Source of the DNA: Symbiodinium natans
Lineage: Eukaryota > Sar > Dinophyceae > Suessiales > Symbiodiniaceae
NCBI GenBank assembly: GCA_905221605.1
Contig: CAJNDS010002590.1
Coordinates: forward strand, 148,501-212,500
Length of the DNA stretch: 64,000 bases
Direction: 5' to 3'
In this document: in pieces, positions 50,095 through 61,489 of the stretch
Layout of the letters: every line of letters begins with the position of its first letter
Position numbering within the stretch: position 1 is the first letter of the stretch
Program-made: the position numbers and the translations under genes
Notes under the pieces: generated by a model
What the model saw: the letters and a program-made list of their open reading frames with translations, nothing else
Databases searched by the model: none
Told to the model about the DNA's origin: nothing

Positions 50095-51566
50095 CCTTTT
50101 TGTTGCGAAACCTTGCCTGCGCAAGAAATCCAGACCCGGAGATTCCAGGCCCTCGCTTTCGTTGTTCATCCTTCTTGGGGATGACATGCCGAGGAGAACG
50201 GCAACAACATACTCCAAGAGCCCTCCACACCTCCAAGCCGAAGATTTCCCCCCCTCACCCCCTCCTCCCCCACCCTAAATCGAAACCCGAAAACCGAAGA
50301 CCAAACCCCTTGAGCCTTGAACCCCTGAACCCCTAGACCAGGAACAAATAAGGAACAAAAACATCCCCCAGCAAATTTCCAGGTCCGGTTCTTGGCGGGC
50401 CTGCCTCCGACCAGTGACGCTGCGCTGAGGGAGGCGCCTCTCAAGGCAGCGGCCGGTGGTATAAGGGCCAGAAAAGGGGGGAAAAGGGGGGGGGGGTATA
50501 AGAGGGGGGTATAAGGGGGTTTAATTTGGGGTATAGTGGGGGTTATAGTGGCCCTAGTAACATGCTACAACATGTTTTCATTTCATGTAGCTGCATTGCA
50601 ACTTGTTATAGCGTTTTTTGTTGTTAATGTAGCTTGATGCGACTGCGATGGTTATTGTGCCGTCGCGATTGTTATTGTTATTCTTAATGTTATGATCTTA
50701 AAAGCATTCCTTATTGGCATTCTTCTCTTTTGGTGTTGCTACTTCCGTGACGATGATCATCGTGATGATGGAATAGGTGTGGGTCCTAAACCCTAAACCC
50801 GAACCCTAAACCCTAAACCCTAAACCCTAAACCCTAAACCCTAAACCCTAAACCTTAAACCCTTCATGACGAAGTCCCGAGCCCTTCCCAGGCGCCCGCC
50901 CGAAAGGCGGCTGCCAAGCCAAAGCTTCGTGCAGGGACGGGCAGGGGATTCCGGGTTTGGTGTTTAAGGTTTAGGGTTTGGGGTTTGGGGTTTAGGGTTT
51001 GGGGTTTGGGGTTTAGGGTTTGGGGTTTGGGGTTTAGGGTTGGGGTTTTTGGGGTTTAGGGTTTACTGTAGGGCTGCAGGCAGGAGGGTAGTGAGGGTAG
51101 TGGGACAGCGCATGGTGCCTGGGGTTGGCTTAGGCTTGGCTCAGGGTCTGGCGCTCTCTTGGGTCTGTGCAGTTGTTGAAGGCCACGACGTGTGCAAGGG
51201 TTGGTTCAGGGTGACGGGTTTAGGATTTGGGGACCCTAGACACTAAGTTTTTCGGGAGCCGGGAACCGGCAGCGCCTCCCCCCCTTAAGTCGCCCTCAGA
51301 GAGCCCTCAAGCATCCCAAAAGCCCTGAAACATGTTACATGGGAACCCCCAAATCCCTGTAAACCTCGGAATCCTGTGGCTCCCCTAAACACCTGAAACC
51401 TGCAATCCCAAACCCTTGCAGCCCTGGCACTCTGAATCTGGGACCCTACGCCGAAAACCCTAAGCCCGAAACCCTAAACCCTGAACCCTCAGCCCGAAGC
51501 CCCGGAGCCCGCAGGAAGCTTGGTGGGGCGTCCAGGATTCGGGCTACGGGCCGGCCCGGGCGCCCA
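49782..51566 (+). CDS. Unknown protein, scattered exons
   Basis: 50383-50455 (ATTTCCAG to G|GTGGTA; VRFLAGLPPTSDAALREAPL) is a clear exon. It joins in phase to 50892-50945 after TTCCCAG (GARPKGGCQAKASCRDGQ). Others: 49782-49870 (SLRLPSEGSSKQLAFRIAVA), 51173-51199 after CTGTGCAG (VEGHDVCK, GT donor) and 51515-51566 after CCCGCAG (EAWWGVQDSGYGPARAP). Order and membership in one gene are inferred. No domain recognised. Confidence 0.35.
50061..50092. repeat. (GT)n microsatellite
   Basis: Sixteen GT units in intronic or intergenic DNA. Confidence 0.95.
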
Positions 51567-52360
51567 GCTCAAGAGCTCTCTCTCTCTCTCTATCTCTCTC
51601 GCTTTCTTTTTTTCTTATTCTCTTGTTTAAGGGCTCAGGTGGGGGTTGACGAGAATAGGGGGCCCTGAACATCGCCCCACAAGAGTAGGATTCCCTTACA
51701 GCAAGGACCCCAAGAAGGTACCCGAATTTCGGAAACCACCATAACAAGAAGCCCCTTCTTAGGCCCTAAACGTGAAGCCCTAAGGTCCTTGGCCAAAAAG
51801 GTTTCTGTTGGGCCTTCCGGGTGCCTCAACGCTAGGACCCACGCTCCTTCATTGATGAAGGGTTCTTGCCTGGCCTTCCCTAGATCAGTGTTAGGGATCC
51901 TTTTTACTTTTTGGGTTATGGGCTTTCTTATATATGAACAAAAAGGATCCTTTTTTCTCTTTAGGGGAACAGGGATTAAGTTCCGGGTACCTCCAAGTAG
52001 TCTAGATGGTGTCTGCAATGCGCTGGCAAACAGAAAGAAGCCTAAAGCCTCAGGCCTAAACCCCGAACCCGCAAACCCTCAAGCCTCAACCCTAACGCTG
52101 AACCTTAAACTCTGAACCCTGAACCCTAAACCTACAACTAGGGTGATAATTCGGCGCGTTAAGAATTTCTGGCTGATTTTCTTAGGAGGGAATGAGGGAA
52201 TGAGGTACCCTATATAATCCCTTCAAGGGTACATATAGGGCCCCAAACCCCCCATCCCCGACTAAGAACCAGGGGGCCTAAACCCTAAACCCCAAAAACC
52301 CAAAAACCCTAAACCCTAAACCCTAAACCCTAAACCCAAAACCCTAAACCCTAAACCTAA
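51567..52360. other. Non-coding stretch with MITE remnants
   Basis: A (CT)n run (51576-51600), an inverted repeat GGATCCTTTTT/AAAAAGGATCC (about 51895-51953) and telomeric arrays. An open plus frame across 51789-52115 is unconvincing. Confidence 0.4.
52181..52273. mobile_element. MITE family 3
   Basis: TTAGGAGGGAATGAGGGAAT on the left, GACTAAGAACCAGG on the right, TATA-rich palindromic centre. Confidence 0.65.
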
Positions 52361-52437
52361 AGCCCTTACTGCCGAGTCGCCGGGGCGGGCGGGCCCGCGG
52401 CGTCGGCCGAGGCCCACCTGTTGGGCAGCCTTCTTCG
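52361..52437 (+). other. Possible exon, Ala/Gly-rich
   Basis: A GC-rich island between C-strand and G-strand arrays. Best frame reads CRVAGAGGPAASAEAHLLGS. No clear acceptor. Confidence 0.3.
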
Positions 52438-52763
52438 GGTTTAGGGTTTAGGGTTTAGGGTACAGGGTTTAGGGTTTAGGGTTTAGGGTTAGGGGTTTAG
52501 GGTTTAGGGTTTTTGGGTTTAGGGTTTGGGGTTTAGGGTTTGGGGTTTAGGGTTCAGCGGTTCTGGGCGTTGAGCGTGAAGAGTCTAGTCCAGCCATACC
52601 AACACCCACCCATCCAAAGAATCCCACCACATCCGAACCTCTTACTTCCTAAAGGGCTAAAAGTATTCTCCCACTCGATCGCTTCTCCGGAGTCACCCCA
52701 CCCCACCCCTCGGACCACCAGTTCACCTGACCATTTCCCGTGACCATTTCCGGGGGGAGGGGG

Positions 52764-52886
52764 GGGGGGTGACCATTGCCCACGAGTTTTGAACATTGCC
52801 TGCGAGATTTGAACATTGCCCGCGAGTTTTGACCATTGCCCGCGACTTTTGACCATTGCCCGCGACTTTTGACCATTGCCCGCGAC
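52764..52886. repeat. 20-bp repeat, about six copies
   Basis: TTTTGACCATTGCCCGCGAC and close variants in tandem. Confidence 0.9.
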
Positions 52887-53329
52887 TACTAGAAGCATTA
52901 AGTACTACCTGAAAAAAGGGTTTGGGGTTTTGGGTTTTGGGTTTGGGTTTTGGGTTTGGGGTTAGGGGTTTAGGGGTTAGGGGTCAGGGCTTGTTCTGGG
53001 GTTCAGGGTTTGGGGGTTTTTGTTGAGGGTTTTTAGTCTCATCCCCCTTGCATTAAACGTACCCCTAATTATAAAAAACCACTTTCCGGAAAATCCTGCC
53101 GAAGCCGACCCCGCCTGTAAAAACCCCATTCCGAATTGGGGGGTTGGTTGAGGGCTCCCAAACGCCTCAAACCAACCAACATCAACATCCTGGAGCCTAA
53201 TTAGACCCTAAACCCTGTGGACCCCAAACATGACCATGTAGATCAAAACACCCCCTCATATTAGAAGCACATCTCGAGTTTCTTTTCTTTTGCGGGGGGG
53301 CCCCCTTGAATTATAGGGGGATGTGAATA

Positions 53330-53469
53330 CTTGGAGGTTCAGGGCACTTATTAACCAATTATAACTGTACTTATAACCCACTTATAAGCCCCTTAAGTGC
53401 CCTAATATGGTTATAAGTACACTTATAAGTACAGTTATGATTGGTTAATAAGTACCACGAACCTCCAAG
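53330..53469. mobile_element. MITE family 1, intact, TA duplicated
   Basis: 140 bp, CTTGGAGGTTCAGGGCACTT to CGAACCTCCAAG, with TA on each side. Its internal order is reversed relative to the copy at 25182-25322, so the two are inserted in opposite orientation. Confidence 0.9.
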
Positions 53470-53574
53470 TAGGGGCTGAGCCCGAAAGCCTCAACCTTTA
53501 GCCGAAGTGGGCTTTCCTTCAGCTAGGGCGGGAGGCAAAAAACAGCACCCTACCTTAACCCTAAGCCCTAACCC

Positions 53575-53868
53575 GGAAACCACCCTAAACCCGAAACCCT
53601 AAACCCCTAACCCTAAACCCGAAACCCGAAACCCTAAACCCTAAACCCTAAACCCGAAACCCTAAACCCTAAACCCTAAACCCGAAACCCGAAACCCTAA
53701 ACCCTAAACCCTAAACCCTAAACCCTAAACCCGAAACCCGAAACCCTAAACCCTAAACCCTAAACCCGAAACCCTAAACCCTAAACCCGAAACCCGAAAC
53801 CCGAAACCCGAGACCCTAAACCCTAAACCCTAAACCCTAAACCCTAAACCCTAAACCCTATACCCTGG
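53575..53868. repeat. Mixed CCCTAAA/CCCGAAA array
   Basis: About 42 units in which CCCTAAA and CCCGAAA alternate in short blocks, the longest array in the window. Confidence 0.95.
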
Positions 53869-53877
53869 GAGAAATAG

Positions 53878-53973
53878 CGTGCGCAAAGCCCCGCGCTTGG
53901 AGGATCGGCGCGGTCGCGCCGCGCGGCGATGCCCAAGCTTCGGGCGCCAGGGCTGAGACCGAAATGAAACAGG
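53878..53973 (+). CDS. Internal exon, basic Ala/Arg-rich protein
   Basis: After AAATAG, ends G|GTTTAGGG where the donor is the first unit of a telomeric array. Reads KPRAWRIGAVAPRGDAQASG then ARAETEMKQ with strong GC3. No family recognised; the neighbouring exons were not identified with certainty (an island at 54195-54260 may follow, and ten bases at 54439-54448 after CCCCTTGCAG may be a micro-exon). Confidence 0.4.
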
Positions 53974-54892
53974 GTTTAGGGTTTAGGGTTTGGGGTTTAG
54001 GGTTTAGGGTTTAGGGTCTAGGGTAAATGGGGCCAAAGGAGGGGCCAGTCCCTCTTGTGGTTTCTTGCGGTTTAGGGTTTAGGCGTTAAGGCCCGAGACT
54101 TAGGGGTTTTTAGGCCCTGAACTTTAGGGTTGATGGATTTAGGGTTTAGGGTTTAGGGTTTAGGGTTTAGGGTTTAGGGTTTAGGCTTGACGCAGACCTA
54201 ATTTCGAAGGCCAGCGGGCCTCGATGTTGTGCTCGGTTTGGCGGCCCCCTCCCCCAAACAGTTTCCTCACACAAAACGGTGAAACCCTAAACCCTAAACC
54301 ATAAACCCTAAACCCTAAACCGGGTTGAGGGGGTGCAGGGCCTGAGCTTTCAGGGTTGGGGGGGCCTGAGGCCCTTAGGCCCTAAAGCTTCAAGCTTGAA
54401 ACCTAAAGGGCCTCCACGCCTCCTAATCTTCCCCTTGCAGAGACTCTCATGGTTTAGGGTTTAGGGTTTAGGGTTTCGGGTTTAGGGTTTGGGGTATGTA
54501 GGGTGCCTACCCCAACAATATACGAAAGTGCACGAGGGCAGCTCGTGGGCGAGCCCCCTTGAAACATTGTTAAGGGCCTCGTTTCGTACATGCAAAAGGC
54601 ATCCAGATGTAAAGCTTTAGCCCCTAGGGCTCAAGGGCTGCGAGGCTTCTGGCCTTTTAGGGTTTAGGGTTTAGGGTTTAGGGTTATACGGGTTCGCTGA
54701 ATACTTCGCAGTAGTGGGAAATCTCCTTAGGCATCCCTGTACAACACATTGAACGTTCACTTTCATAGCACCCCCCCCCTCTCCCCGCCGGCCCAAATCA
54801 AGGGACCATGGTAACTACCCAAAGAGTTTAGGGGCTCAAGTAGGGTTATGCAGGGCAGTAGGCACCCATTGTATGTCACAGGTTTACCTACA

Positions 54893-55015
54893 CTTGGAGG
54901 TTCATGGTACTTACTAATCCAATTACAAGTGTATCTTACAGTCCAATTGCAACCACATTAGGGCACTTGGGGGGGCTTATAAGTGAAGTATAGTTACAGT
55001 TAAAATTGGTTAATC
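54893..55015. mobile_element. MITE family 1, decayed right end
   Basis: Begins CTTGGAGGTTCATGGTACTT; the right end stops at ATTGGTTAATCGG without the CTCCAAG terminus. Confidence 0.6.
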
Positions 55016-55076
55016 GGCTTTTCTCATAGCCTTTACCTTGAGGATATGTGAAGCATAAGCATCCTACTGTAGAACG

Positions 55077-55187
55077 ATGGCGAGATTGCAGCCAAATAGA
55101 ACTCACATCGGAAACTCCGCACCTTCTAAGGTGCCCAAATTGGATGCCGGGCCCAGCAAAGCCAAGCTGCAGGGGGCTTACGCGCCG
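55077..55187 (+). CDS. Exon (possible first exon), Lys/Pro-rich
   Basis: 37 codons from ATG 55077 to CCG|GTTTAGGG: MARLQPNRTHIGNSAPSKVP, then KLDAGPSKAKLQGAYAP. Alternatively it starts after TTGCAG at 55092. The telomeric array gives the donor. Later islands at 55280-55299 and 55545-55580 follow clear TTTTCAG acceptors. It may be the beginning of the gene whose end is at 58837, but phases between are not resolved. Confidence 0.45.
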
Positions 55188-56389
55188 GTTTAGGGTTTAG
55201 GGTTGAGGGTTTAGGGTTGACCCCCAAGTCGAACCCCGATAAGGTACAAAGCCTTAAAATCCCGCTAGTTTGTTTTCAGTGCTGCAATCAAGTGATGAGG
55301 TTTCAGGTGTTGCTTCTTTTGGGGTTTGGGGTTTAGGGTTTAGGGTATCTCAAATCTTGTTCGGAAGAGAGCCCGGAAGCAACGGGGATGCGGGGGCCCT
55401 TTGTTCGTCCGGGTTGGGAGATAACGGCCGTCCCTTTGGGGGTCCGTCTTATAGGGCGGCCACTAAATAAAGACGCGACCGTGAGCTTTTGGACTGGTGG
55501 GCTTCTCCTTTTCAGGAGTCCGCAAGTTCCGGCTTCATATTGAGACTGCTCCCTAAACCCTAAACCCTAAAAACCCTAAACCCTAAACCCTAAACCCTAA
55601 ACCCTAAACCCTAAACCCTAATTAGGTTTAGTAAACCCTAAACCTAAAACCCTCAACCTATTTAGGGCACCAAAGAAGGGACCAAAGTTGTGGAGAACTG
55701 ACCATGTGTGGGGGGCAAACTCATCAGGGCTTTCGCGGGAGTGGGGGGTCTTGGCCGGGGCCAAAGGAGCCTGCCCTAAAGCACAGTAGGGGTTTAGGGT
55801 TTAGGGTTTAGGGTTTAGGGTTTAGGGTTTAGGGTTTAGGGCTACGATCTAAGGATAGCCCTTAAACTGGACTCTACACACCCCACATGTACCCTACAAA
55901 ACCCAATCAGAACTACCTTCCTTAAAGGGACCTAATGAAGGGACCATGTAACTACCCTTGGATCCTTCCTTAGAAGTTCATGGTACTTATAAACTTATAA
56001 CCCATTTTTCGGCACGTCTAGCCCAAATCTATATCAACCCTAAATCAACCCTATATCGCCCACCCTATATCAGCCCCATATAACCCTATACAAACCCTGC
56101 ACAAACCCCATCTAAATCCCCCTCAACCCTTAAGGGGTCACCAGTGCCGTGAACCCTCCGAGTCAGGCGCGCTTTCCCTGGGTCCTTGTTGGCTATAATT
56201 GTACATGTTTGTCTTACTTAAATCCCAATAAGGACTAAGAATGATCTTTTGACCCCAAACCCTGCATACACCCGATAGAAACCCTACATGTATAAACCAT
56301 CCCTAAACCCCTTATAGTATGACTCTTGTTTTAAATTCCCAATATAAGGAATAACACTGATCATTTTAAATGTAACCCCAACAAGGAAG

Positions 56390-58837
56390 CAGTTCCTGGT
56401 GAACTTCCTGTCGAATGCAGACTTGGAAAGCACGACCATTGGCCAGCTCAAGGAGGTGAATCAAAAGGGTTTAGGGTTTAGGGATTGGGGTCATCACCCC
56501 TATAGGTTTAGGGTTTAGGATTAAGGGGGGCGTAGGGTTTAGTTTGGGTCTAGCGCTGGCGGGGGGGGGGGGGGGCGAAAGTTGACCTGTTGCAGGTTCT
56601 GTTTTGAGAGAGGTTTGAAGTTGCTTAGTGGGGTTTAGGGGGAAGTTAGGGGGGCTAAGGGGGGTTTGGGTGGATGTTCCCCCTTTTGCAAGCAGTGCTT
56701 AATAGGGATAGCCATACTAGGGCACTGGGCACTTAAGGGGCCTATAAAGTGGTTAGAAGTACAGTTATAAGTGGTTAACAAGTTGCCCTGAACCTCCGAG
56801 TAGGACTTACTACGCACATATTTCAGTACTTGTAACTTGTAGCCCAATTAACTATAGCTCTAAATAAGCACTAACTAGTTGCTAATCGTGTTCCCTTGTG
56901 GACCTTATATATATTTTAACGCTATGTGACCCGCCTCGGCCCGGCCCAGCGCATCCATGTGAGCATAGTGATTCCGCAGCGCCCAAGTCGCTGGACCCCA
57001 AGCAACCCTAGGGTTGGGTCTAGGGTTTAGGGTTCCGGGTTTATGGTTTATGGTTTGGGGTTTAGGGTTGAGGGTTAGTTTTAGGGGTGAGGACTTAGGG
57101 CTCAAGGTTCACGGTTTGGGGTTTAGGGTTTTTTTGGGTTCAAGGTTCAAGGTTCAAGGTTCAAGGTTCAAGGTTGAGGGTTGAGACGGTTGATCGTAAA
57201 GTTGAGGCAGGCCCGGGGGGAGGGGGGGCGAGGGGGCTTGGTTGTTGAGCCCTCGGATGGGGGGCGGGTGGGGGGCGGGGGGGGGGGGGGGTAAGATGGA
57301 CACTTAAAGGCTATGCTGCACGTGCGTGCCCTTGTAAAACAAATACTTTAAAGGAAACACCCGCAGAATAGACGCAACGCACCCGCAGAATAGTCGCAAT
57401 GCACCCTCAGCATTAGCACCCAGTATCCTGAGCGGAGGGCGCGGAGGGCGCTGAGGCGCGGGGGCGCGGAGGCGCGGAGGGCGCGGAGGGCGCGGAGGGC
57501 GCGAGGGCGCGGAGGGCGCGGAGGGCGCGGAGGGCGCGGAGGGCGCGGAGGCGCGGAGCGCGGGAAGCGCGCGGAGGGAGGGCGCGGAGGGCGCAGGGGC
57601 GCAGAGGGCGCAGAGGGCGCGGAGGGCGCGGAAGGGCGGCGCGGCGGAGGGTGCGGAGGGCGCGGAGGGCGCCGCGAGGGCGCGGAGCGCGCGGAGGGCG
57701 CGGGGGGCGCGAGCGGAGGCGGAGGGCGCGGAGCGGAGGGCGCGGAGGGCGCGGAGGGCGCGAGGCGCGGAGGAGGGCGCGGAGGGCGCGGAGGGCGGAG
57801 GGTGCGGAGGGCGCGGAGGGCGCAGAGGGCGCGAAGGGCGCGGAGCGCGCCGAGGCGCGGGCGCGCGGAGGGCGCGGAGGGCGGGCACGGAGGGCGCGGA
57901 GGGCGCGGAGCGCGCGGAGGGCGCGGACGCGGAGGGCGCCTTGTCCGCATGTGACTCTCCTGCTCATCGACCGAATGCTCCCCGTCCGCGCTCCCCCCCA
58001 TCCTTGTTCCCGAACCCGTGCGTCAACCTGACATCCATGCATGGTCCGCCACGCCCCGCTCCCAGCAAAATGTTCCGACCCCCCTCCCTTGACCGTGTCG
58101 TCTCCGTGGCCTCCCGTCAAAATTCATTCCGTCATCCCACCGTCCTTCGTTGACCGTCTCCTCTTCGTGGCTTCTTTCGCCAGAAAGCGATCCGATAGAA
58201 CGCCTTCCGCGTTGAAGCGCCAAACGAGAACCCAATCCCAGAGAGGTTTGCGAAAACAAAGAGCGCGCAGAATAGACGTTAAGTGTCCAAGGGGGCACGG
58301 GTGGTGGGGAGTGGGTGGGGGGGGTGGGGGGTGGGGGTGTGGTGGGAAGGGGTGGGGGGTGTGGGGGGGCGGGGGGGGGGGTGCCTGTTCTCACAACCTT
58401 CACCTTCGGCCCGAGGCCTCGGCGGATTACAGTTGAATACCCCCCCCCCTCCCCCCACCAAAAGAATAAGAACAATATGCTAGTTACTAAGGCCCCCCAA
58501 AATTATCCCCAAGCCCCAGAGATAGAGCCACAACCCTAAAACCCCTAAACTCCGATATGCCATCCACCCATTGGACCACAACCCCGAAAACTCCAAAACA
58601 CCTGTAATGGGCGGTTCTCTACATTAGGGCATTAGCGTCCCTTTTGGGGTCCCTGTTATAGTGGGGCACCTCATAAAACGGACCAAGGCGACCCTAGAAC
58701 TACCCTAAATCTTGGGAGTTAGGGGTTCCGGGGTCTGCCAAAACCCACCTCTAGTCACTGATCCGCAGGCTGCAAAGGAAGAGTTCGAATTGATGACAGA
58801 CGAGGTCCTGACCCTGGAACCCGGAGCCTGCGCCTAA
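56390..58837 (+). CDS. DEK-C-like protein, last two exons
   Basis: Exon 56390-56455 ([20 protein letters not shown] then KE, GAG|GTGAAT) joins in phase 0 to exon 58769-58837 after ATCCGCAG ([20 protein letters not shown] then CA, TAA at 58835-58837). Together they match the DEK C-terminal fold: a helix, (N)ADLxxxT, a second helix with KE, then an acidic third part with a D-E end, in the usual spacing. DEK-C domains occur in chromatin and topoisomerase-associated proteins; here the nuclear role is inferred. The 2.3-kb intron holds the GC-rich minisatellite and MITE fragments. Confidence 0.65.
57421..57945. repeat. GC-rich 9-bp minisatellite
   Basis: About 55 copies of GCGGAGGGC with variants (GCGCGGAGG, GCAGAGGGC), over 520 bp, inside the DEK-C-like gene intron. 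It gives long Pro/Ala/Arg/Ser frames on minus, which are not genes. The strand asymmetry (G-rich plus) could favour R-loops. Confidence 0.95.
57946..58768. other. Intron remainder
   Basis: A moderately GC-rich region with (T)GGGGGG runs at 58315-58380, a C9 run, and no supported exon. Long frames here are low complexity or continue the minisatellite frame. Confidence 0.4.
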
Positions 58838-58866
58838 ATCCTAAACCCTCAGCCCGCTAAGCTGCA

Positions 58867-58988
58867 AGTGGCTTAACTTGGTGGCCCGGTAATATCCTGC
58901 CGCCCTTTATTTTGCTCTAGGTTCCCTTGTAGCTTAACCAACCCTGAAAAGGGTCCCCTTCTTATGATGTGTTGTCACTATCTAGTTA
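58867..58988. mobile_element. Family 6 element (introner-like)
   Basis: GTGGCTTAACTTGGTGGCCC at the left and CACTATCTAGTTAAG at the right, with CTTAACT/AGTTAAG as a short inverted repeat. Homologous to intron 1 of the gene at 18648. Confidence 0.65.
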
Positions 58989-59013
58989 AGATCAGTTGGG
59001 TTGAAGGTGGGGT

Positions 59014-59250
59014 TTGAGGGTTACCGTCGAGCTCAGGCTTCAGTCACTACGGCAGGCCATAGCCCGGACTCTGGCAAAAAAGCTCTTTCAGGCACTGCCA
59101 ACTTTACACGTTTCACCTACCAAAACGCAACGGCGCGGCAGCAAGAGCAGGACCGCTGCGGCATGGAACTGCCATGTTTTGACACGTGCAATGTGCATGT
59201 TGCTCAGAAGCTTTGACGGCTGGACATCAGGCCATCAAGAACCTCCGTGA
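59014..59250 (+). CDS. Possible exon, basic helical segment
   Basis: Reads VTVELRLQSLRQAIARTLAK, then TKTQRRGSKSRTAAAWNCHV and LTRAMCMLLRSFDGW, ending in TGA at 59248-59250. It starts just after a family 6 element, which would serve as the intron. No family recognised; a second frame is also open. Confidence 0.35.
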   Translation: MRVTVELRLQSLRQAIARTLAKKLFQALPTLHVSPTKTQRRGSKSRTAAAWNCHVLTRAMCMLLRSFDGWTSGHQEPP

Positions 59251-59396
59251 TCTAGCAGCTGGGGAAATGCACCTTGCCTGCAAGTTACTCACAAACCCGA
59301 AGCCCTAAACCCTAAACCCTAAGCCCTAAGCCCTAAACCCTAAACCCTAAACCCTGAACCCTGAACCCTGAGCCCTGAACTTGGTGCCCTTGACAG

Positions 59397-59862
59397 CTGC
59401 AGTTCAAGTGAGTGCACGGAGCCTGGCGCCGCTGAGGCGGAAGCAGCTCACGGCCAGGAACCGCAAGCGAGCCAGGACTTGCGACTCTCAGCCTTGAGCC
59501 CTCTTGGAGGTTCAGGGTACTTCCTATCCCGATAATACGGGGGTTTAGGGTTTAGGGTTTAGGGTTTAGGGTTTAGGGTTTAGGGTAACTGTACTTATAA
59601 CCCAAGCTTGCCATGTGTCGCAGTCCAACCGCCCTGGTCCACGAATCATATGAATTTGATTGAACTGAAGGATATTTAAGAGAGTCAGGCCATGTTATAT
59701 GGAAACCATATAAGGATACAGTAGCATACCAACATGAGAGGTTTATAACGGTACGAGAATAGTGCAATAGAATGTTCCCTCGATGTTGCAGATTCTGTTG
59801 GGCCTTTGCCTTGACAGCCTCAGGAAGGATGGGATCAACATTGCGGGGAAGGGTGCTTTCAG
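59397..59862 (+). CDS. Unknown protein, two exons
   Basis: 59397 to about 59500 after TTGACAG: SECTEPGAAEAEAAHGQEPQ then ASQDLRLSALSP, acidic and disordered, ending where a family 1 MITE starts (59503). 59792-59862 after GTTGCAG: ILLGLCLDSLRKDGINIAGK then GAF, donor AG|GTGGAC, a well-formed helical exon. They may belong to one gene with the MITE and a telomeric array in the intron. Confidence 0.45.
59503..59600. mobile_element. MITE family 1 broken by a telomeric array
   Basis: CTTGGAGGTTCAGGGTACTT at the left; then a TTTAGGG array (59541-59586); then TAACTGTACTTATAACCCA, the inner part of the element. The right terminus is lost. Confidence 0.75.
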
Positions 59863-59874
59863 GTGGACCTTAAA

Positions 59875-60460
59875 CCCTAAACCCTAAACCCCAAAGCCTA
59901 AACCCTAAACCCTAAACCCTAAACCCTAAACCAATAAGCCCTAAGCCCTAAGCCCTAAACCCTAAACCCTAAACCCTAAACCCTTTTGTTAAAAAAAAGA
60001 CCCTAAACCCTAAACCCTAAACCCTAAACCCTTTTGTTAAAAAAAAAAAAACCCTAAACCCTAAACCCTAAACCCCCTTGAACCTTTCAGGGGGCGATGT
60101 TTCGAGTATTTTTCGAGAGCCCAGTCCCCTAAATCCCTCACATTCCCTTTGTCTGACCCTCTCCATCCTGAACCCGTGAAAAGGGAACCGAACTCCCTCA
60201 ATTCGGAAACCCTAAACCCTAAACCCTAAACCCTAAACCCTAAACCCTAAACCCTAAACCCTAAACCCTAAACCCTAAACCCTAAACCCTAAACCCTAAA
60301 CCCTAAAACCTCAACCCTAAACCCTAAACCCTAAACCCTAAACCCTAAACCCTAAACCCTAAACCCTAAACCCTAAACCCTAAACCCTAAACCCTAACCC
60401 TAAACCCGAACCCTACACCCTAAACACTAAACTCACTAAACCCCTAAACCCTAAGCCCAG
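59875..60460. repeat. Large CCCTAAA arrays
   Basis: C-strand arrays at 59875-59983, 60001-60073 and 60209-60455 with AAAAAAA interruptions (CTTTTGTTAAAAAAAA twice). Over 55 units in total. Confidence 0.95.
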
Positions 60461-60640
60461 AACCCCCAGAAGTGTACGAAATCCCTGTGTAAGAACCCTG
60501 GCAGTCTTGCAGTGCACTGCGAGGCACTTCTGCTCAAGCGCAGAAGTCGTAGCCGTCCACGGTTAACAAATAGAGGATCAGGCCGGTCCTTCTTTGCGCG
60601 CGGGGCGGTTGAGGGCTGTGTTTGGCTCATAGGGTTTAAG

Positions 60641-60750
60641 TGGGGATGTTCCTATGCTAGCAGTCCTGAATGGGGAGTATAATTTATAATGGGGGATACT
60701 AAAATCCTTATAAAGGACTGTTAGTTAGTGTAAGGGGGGGCACATCCCAA
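60641..60750. mobile_element. MITE family 2 with 8-bp target duplication
   Basis: TGGGGATGTTCCTATGCTAG at the left, GGGGCACATCCCAA at the right; flanks GGTTTAAG (60633-60640) and GGTTTAAA (60751-60758). Confidence 0.85.
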
Positions 60751-60894
60751 GGTTTAAAGGAGCGCGTGTTTGGAGATTTTCAGTGTGAGGCTCGGCCCCC
60801 AGAAGATGGGTCCCCTTCAATGCCGTAAGACATGAAAACTCTTCTTCTGGGAACCCCAAACAAGGTACCCCCCCCGAACCCTAAAGCCCAAAAA

Positions 60895-60945
60895 CCCTAA
60901 ATCCGAAACCCTAAATCCGAAACCCTAAATCCGAAACCCTAAACC
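60895..60945. repeat. 14-bp higher-order telomeric repeat
   Basis: CCCTAAATCCGAAA repeated three times, a doubled telomere variant. Confidence 0.85.
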
Positions 60946-61489
60946 CTAAACCCTAAACCCTAAAAAACCCTAGAAAGGGGGAACCTGGTCTTGGGTCACC
61001 GGGCCGCGACTTCGGCTGCTGCTGGACGTCACGTCTAAGTCCTAGAGGATCGGGGGATGTAGGGTTCAGGGTTGAGGGTTCAGGGGTTTAGGGTTTAGGG
61101 TTTAGGGTTTAGGGGGGATTTGGGCCCCTTTTGGGACACGTACAAAAGTTTCAGAACTACTTGCTAAGTCACCCGAACTCTGGCCCCCCCCAGTAATGGT
61201 CAACCAAAATTGGCCCTGAGTTGAGAAGCGGCGGGTGCGCACCTCTGGGCCTTCCCCAAACAATCCCAAGAACAATTCCGCAGCCTTTGTGCGAACCCTC
61301 CAGCGGTTTAGGGTCAGTTGCTGTTTTGTTTTTTTTTGGGGGGGGGGAGGTTTAGGGTTTAGGGGGTTTTAGTTTTTTTTTTAAAGGGGTTCAGGGTTTA
61401 GGGGGTCGAGGGAAGCCCCTGAACAGCCAAACCCTAAACCCTAAATCCTAAACCCTAAACCCCAAACCCCAATCCCTAAACCCCCCCAG

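Noticed and set aside
57304-58120. Long Pro/Ala/Arg minus-strand ORFs and Arg/Gly plus-strand ORF
   Set aside because: Produced by the 9-bp GC-rich repeat; all frames are open because the unit length is a multiple of three and contains no stop.
33346-60460. Telomeric arrays as assembly junk joining unrelated contigs
   Set aside because: The kinase exons keep exact phase and family spacing across 13 introns, many with arrays, so at least those arrays are genuine parts of the gene.
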